Shown piece after piece: positions 6,397-8,663 of a DNA stretch of 8,663 nucleotides. The first letter of the stretch is position 1. Every line of letters starts with the position of its first letter. Source of the DNA: Candidatus Peribacteria bacterium (GTDB taxonomy: Bacteria; Patescibacteriota; Gracilibacteria; UBA1369; GCA-2718715); assembly GCA_943349385.1 (NCBI GenBank), contig CALQZM010000035.1, positions 1 through 8,663 on the forward strand. Direction: 5' to 3'. Below the pieces are notes generated by a model. It saw nothing but the letters and a program-made list of their open reading frames with translations, was not told the DNA's origin and searched no databases. The translations under genes were made by a program, and so were the position numbers.

Positions 6397-7771
6397 TTAC
6401 GAGCACAATAGCTACAACTAAAAGAAGTTCATTTTTCGGAGTAAACACAATACTAGCAAATGGCACATTGGCAGTAAATTTTAAAATTTCAAAAAAAACA
6501 AACCCTAAAGTCTCTACCATTAGAGTAAAAATCAGCTTTAAAGGATAAATCCAAGCTAAAACAAAACTTAAAAATCCAAGCAGCATAAAAACTGGCAAAA
6601 ATGGGGCAACTAAAACATTTGCAATAGGCGAAATCAACGATAAAGTCCCAAAATAATAAACAATAGTAGGCAAGGTAGCAATCTGGGATGAAACAGTTAA
6701 AATAAAAGACTCTTTAATTCCTAAAAAATCAGGTAAGAACTGAATATTAATTTTCTTCGCTAAAATAACTACTCCCAATGTCGAAAAAAAAGACAATTGA
6801 AATCCAAGATCATACATTAATATAAACGGATTCCAAACACACATTAAAAAAGCTGCTAACAATATTGCCCTAACAAAATTGGCCGAATATCCATATTGAA
6901 TTACTGCTATTGATATAACACCCATAATCGTCGCCCTTAGTACCGACGCTGACAATCCTGTAATTATAGCAAATAAAGCCAAAAAAATACAAATCACATA
7001 GAATCTAATATTTCTTGGTACAAATACAAATAACTTATCAATAAAAAGAATTACCAAGCTAATATTATAGCCAGAAACAGCAACTATATGGGTCAATCCT
7101 GTTATGGCCAAAAATTCAGTTACTTCAACAGAAAAACCTTTTCTAGCACCCAGTAAAAGTCCATTAATTAAACTTGCATAAGGCTCATTAAATAATCTTT
7201 CTATATAAGTAATCAAACGATTCTTAAACTTATACACCTGCTTCAAAAATGATGATTCTTGATTAATCAAAGTAAAGTAATCCCTTGTATTTAGAACAAA
7301 ATGGACCCCAAATATTTTTAAATAATTCTTATAAGAAAATTCTTCGGTCTCAAAAGGAATTTCTATTTTTGCCTTAATTTTAACCAAATCACCATATTCA
7401 AATTCAGGATACAATCCATACTTTAATAATACTTTTAGTTGCAAATCCTTATTAACAATTAGATTAGATTTCAGCTCGACCAATTTGGTTATACATAAAA
7501 TATAATTAATTTTGTCTAATCGAATATCAGGCTCCTCGCAAATTCTTGCCTCAAGAATATAATTAGGTGTTAAATCTAATTTAAAGGCATCGTCAAAATC
7601 CTGATAAAACAAAAAACACCTAAGCAATACCAAAAGCAGAACAATCCAATATTTAAAATCTTTTAAGTAAAAACATCCTGCTAAAGCCACAATAAATGCA
7701 AGAACTGGATTTAAGTAGCAAATTAAAACAAGAACCAAAGAATACCCTAAAACAAAATCACCCTTATTCAA
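6371..7771 (-). CDS. comEC: ComEC/Rec2 DNA-uptake channel, short form without the metallo-beta-lactamase domain
   Basis: This 466-residue polytopic protein matches ComEC, the inner-membrane channel that carries single-stranded DNA into the cytoplasm. Two or three membrane segments (about 5-55) come first, then a soluble beta-rich OB-fold-like region (about 70-165, the DUF4131 position), then the competence core: NGLLLGARKG (203-212), GLTHIVAVSGYNISLV (225-240), TGLSASVLRATIMG (271-284), DLGFQLSFFSTLGVV (321-335) and PIANVLVAPFLPVFMLLG (382-399). It ends in a short basic tail (CKRKS) after the last membrane segment; the C-terminal metallo-beta-lactamase-like domain of full ComEC (about 770 aa in Bacillus) is absent. 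The start is a TTG at 7771 directly after an in-frame TAG, and no ATG occurs before the core, so it is the best available start. The stop is TAG. It lies 61 bp downstream of the exported-protein gene on the same strand. Confidence 0.93.
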   Translation of the reverse strand: MNKGDFVLGYSLVLVLICYLNPVLAFIVALAGCFYLKDFKYWIVLLLVLLRCFLFYQDFDDAFKLDLTPNYILEARICEEPDIRLDKINYILCITKLVELKSNLIVNKDLQLKVLLKYGLYPEFEYGDLVKIKAKIEIPFETEEFSYKNYLKIFGVHFVLNTRDYFTLINQESSFLKQVYKFKNRLITYIERLFNEPYASLINGLLLGARKGFSVEVTEFLAITGLTHIVAVSGYNISLVILFIDKLFVFVPRNIRFYVICIFLALFAIITGLSASVLRATIMGVISIAVIQYGYSANFVRAILLAAFLMCVWNPFILMYDLGFQLSFFSTLGVVILAKKINIQFLPDFLGIKESFILTVSSQIATLPTIVYYFGTLSLISPIANVLVAPFLPVFMLLGFLSFVLAWIYPLKLIFTLMVETLGFVFFEILKFTANVPFASIVFTPKNELLLVVAIVLVIIFCKRKS

Positions 7772-7773
7772 CT

Positions 7774-7779
7774 AGTATA
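7774..7779 (-). promoter_or_regulatory. TATACT box directly before the comEC start, possible -10 of a leaderless mRNA
   Basis: On the minus strand TATACT (7779-7774) lies two bases before the TTG start at 7771. Used as a -10 box, transcription would begin within or just after the first codons, so either the mRNA is leaderless or nearly so, or comEC is read from the upstream gene and the box is chance. No good -35 sequence is seen (TTACCC at about 16 bp). Confidence 0.2.
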
Positions 7780-7788
7780 AATTAGATG

Positions 7789-7818
7789 AACTAAGGGTAA
7801 CTAAAAAGTATTAACTAA
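7789..7818. repeat. three AACTAA direct repeats between the exported-protein gene and comEC
   Basis: AACTAA occurs at 7789-7794, 7799-7804 and 7813-7818 (TTAGTT on the coding strand), with start-to-start steps of 10 and 14 bp. The first step is about one helix turn. It fills much of the 61-bp gap upstream of comEC. The unit is short and AT-rich, so chance is a real possibility. Confidence 0.25.
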
Positions 7819-7832
7819 ACCTAAGAATTAGA

Positions 7833-8663
7833 TTAATTCAATTTAACAGCTTCAGCAGGAGCTTCAAACAAGGCATCGTCTAATTCTTGTTCAAAATTCA
7901 TAGTCACAGTACCGTTGGCCTTTGTACCTTTTTCTTTGTTAACAACTACATTAAACGAAATTAACATAGTAACTAATAAATCATCTTTTACTGACAGCGT
8001 AGTTTCAAGATTTAGAGTATCCAACATTTCTTTTAATTTTAAAACATCTACTTTAGACATAGAAGTACCCTGAATTTCGGAACTTTTTACCATATAGTTC
8101 AAAATTGCAGCATTGTCATATACTAACTTATAAGTTTCCACTCCACCTTTTGAAGAAACAAGTTTAACAGACTTATAAAAAACTGTATTCATATACAATT
8201 CCTTCATTTTTAAAGCTGTATCAGATTGAGCCTCAATAGTATTATTGTTTAAAATAGACACTACTAACGGATTAGAATCAAAACCTTCCGCCAAGTTTAA
8301 TCCGTACCATTTCCCAACAAAAGCATTCAACTGCGAAGCAGCACTACTAGATTCTCCGGTAGGAACTTTTGACAAGTTAAAATACAAAACTTTATCTATA
8401 AATCTTAACTCGCCTGCAAGTAAACCCGATACGTCATCACTTTTCAGATTAGCCAATAAATTTAAAGTAACATTAGAATTTTTTGTTACTTCGTCGATTT
8501 CTTTAAATTGAAGTTTCAAATTTCCGTCTATGTTAAGATTAGACTCAGGTGTTTCAAAACCTGCAACTTCAACATTATAATCAATTTTAACTAGTCCTTT
8601 GCTTGAGGCCTTGTAATCAGAAATTAATGTTTTTAAACTGTTCTCAATTTCTAGCTTAGAATC
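7833..8663 (-). CDS. probable exported beta-rich protein or lipoprotein, unknown function (5' end missing)
   Basis: The frame is open to the window edge; the TTG at 8519 is an internal Leu codon, since 48 sensible residues precede it. 276 residues are visible. The pattern is of alternating beta strands with a helix-rich middle: VKIDYNVEVAGFE and LKLQFKEI, then VSGLLAGELRFIDKVLYFNLSKVP, LNAFVGKWYGLNLAE, a helix with KMKELYMNTVF, YKLVYDNAAI, VLKLKEMLDTL and a final set of strands (LLVTMLISFNVVVN, GTVTMNFEQELD) ending in LFEAPAEAVKLN. The strand order, and the phrase reporting an 'internal, low-charge sheet then KW', recall the LolA/LppX/DUF6612-like lipoprotein folds and similar uncharacterised proteins of Patescibacteria, but I cannot assign a family. 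The missing N-terminus should show a signal peptide or lipobox if this is right. No terminator is evident in the 61 bp before comEC, so they may be co-transcribed. Confidence 0.75.
   Translation of the reverse strand, partial: DSKLEIENSLKTLISDYKASSKGLVKIDYNVEVAGFETPESNLNIDGNLKLQFKEIDEVTKNSNVTLNLLANLKSDDVSGLLAGELRFIDKVLYFNLSKVPTGESSSAASQLNAFVGKWYGLNLAEGFDSNPLVVSILNNNTIEAQSDTALKMKELYMNTVFYKSVKLVSSKGGVETYKLVYDNAAILNYMVKSSEIQGTSMSKVDVLKLKEMLDTLNLETTLSVKDDLLVTMLISFNVVVNKEKGTKANGTVTMNFEQELDDALFEAPAEAVKLN

Noticed and set aside
8245..8511. Plus-strand frame of 88 codons within the minus-strand exported-protein gene.
   Set aside because: The minus-strand frame is longer, continues through the window edge and has a coherent beta-strand pattern.
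1..8663. Alternative genetic code with TGA as glycine (Gracilibacteria type).
   Set aside because: No gene needs read-through of TGA; conserved glycines in Walker A, ABC signature and SAM motif are all GGN codons. The lack of TGA stops among eight genes is consistent with low G+C.

Overview
The window is AT-rich (roughly one third G+C) bacterial chromosome with tightly packed genes. It most resembles a Candidate Phyla Radiation (Patescibacteria) genome. The hints are a short ComEC without its nuclease-like tail, a secreted protein joining SLH-like repeats to an RlpA barrel, a minimal FtsL/DivIC-like protein, a membrane-anchored FAM173-like methyltransferase, a large unrecognised Lys/Glu-rich protein, and a lack of clear Shine-Dalgarno sites. 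The phylum is an inference. All eight visible stop codons are TAA or TAG. TGA appears neither as a stop nor as a sense codon in the genes, so the Gracilibacteria-type code (TGA = Gly) is not in use here.

Layout on the + strand: (1) positions 1-834 hold the 3' part of a cell-wall gene, two SLH-like repeats plus an RlpA double-psi beta-barrel. (2) 870-1193 encodes a small single-pass coiled-coil protein of FtsL/DivIC type. (3) 1244-1318 is tRNA-Glu(TTC) with its own likely promoter and terminator. (4) 1394-3078 is a two-gene ABC-2 exporter strikingly like E. coli YadG/YadH. (5) 3174-5861 encodes an 895-residue protein of unknown function with an internal duplication and a TPR-like motif. One base later comes a membrane-anchored class I methyltransferase (5863-6396).

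Layout on the - strand: (6) 7771-6371 encodes a membrane-only ComEC whose 3' end overlaps the methyltransferase by 26 bp. (7) Upstream of it, 8663-7833 is the 3' part of a probable beta-rich exported protein or lipoprotein that runs off the window.

Functional reading: the left side looks like envelope and division functions (septal wall remodelling and divisome scaffold). The middle is an exporter that may have been acquired from another lineage. The 895-aa protein and the methyltransferase form a translationally coupled pair of unknown purpose and are the best candidate for something undescribed. The right side carries DNA uptake (ComEC) and a surface protein. No CRISPR array, insertion sequence, integrase or phage gene was seen.
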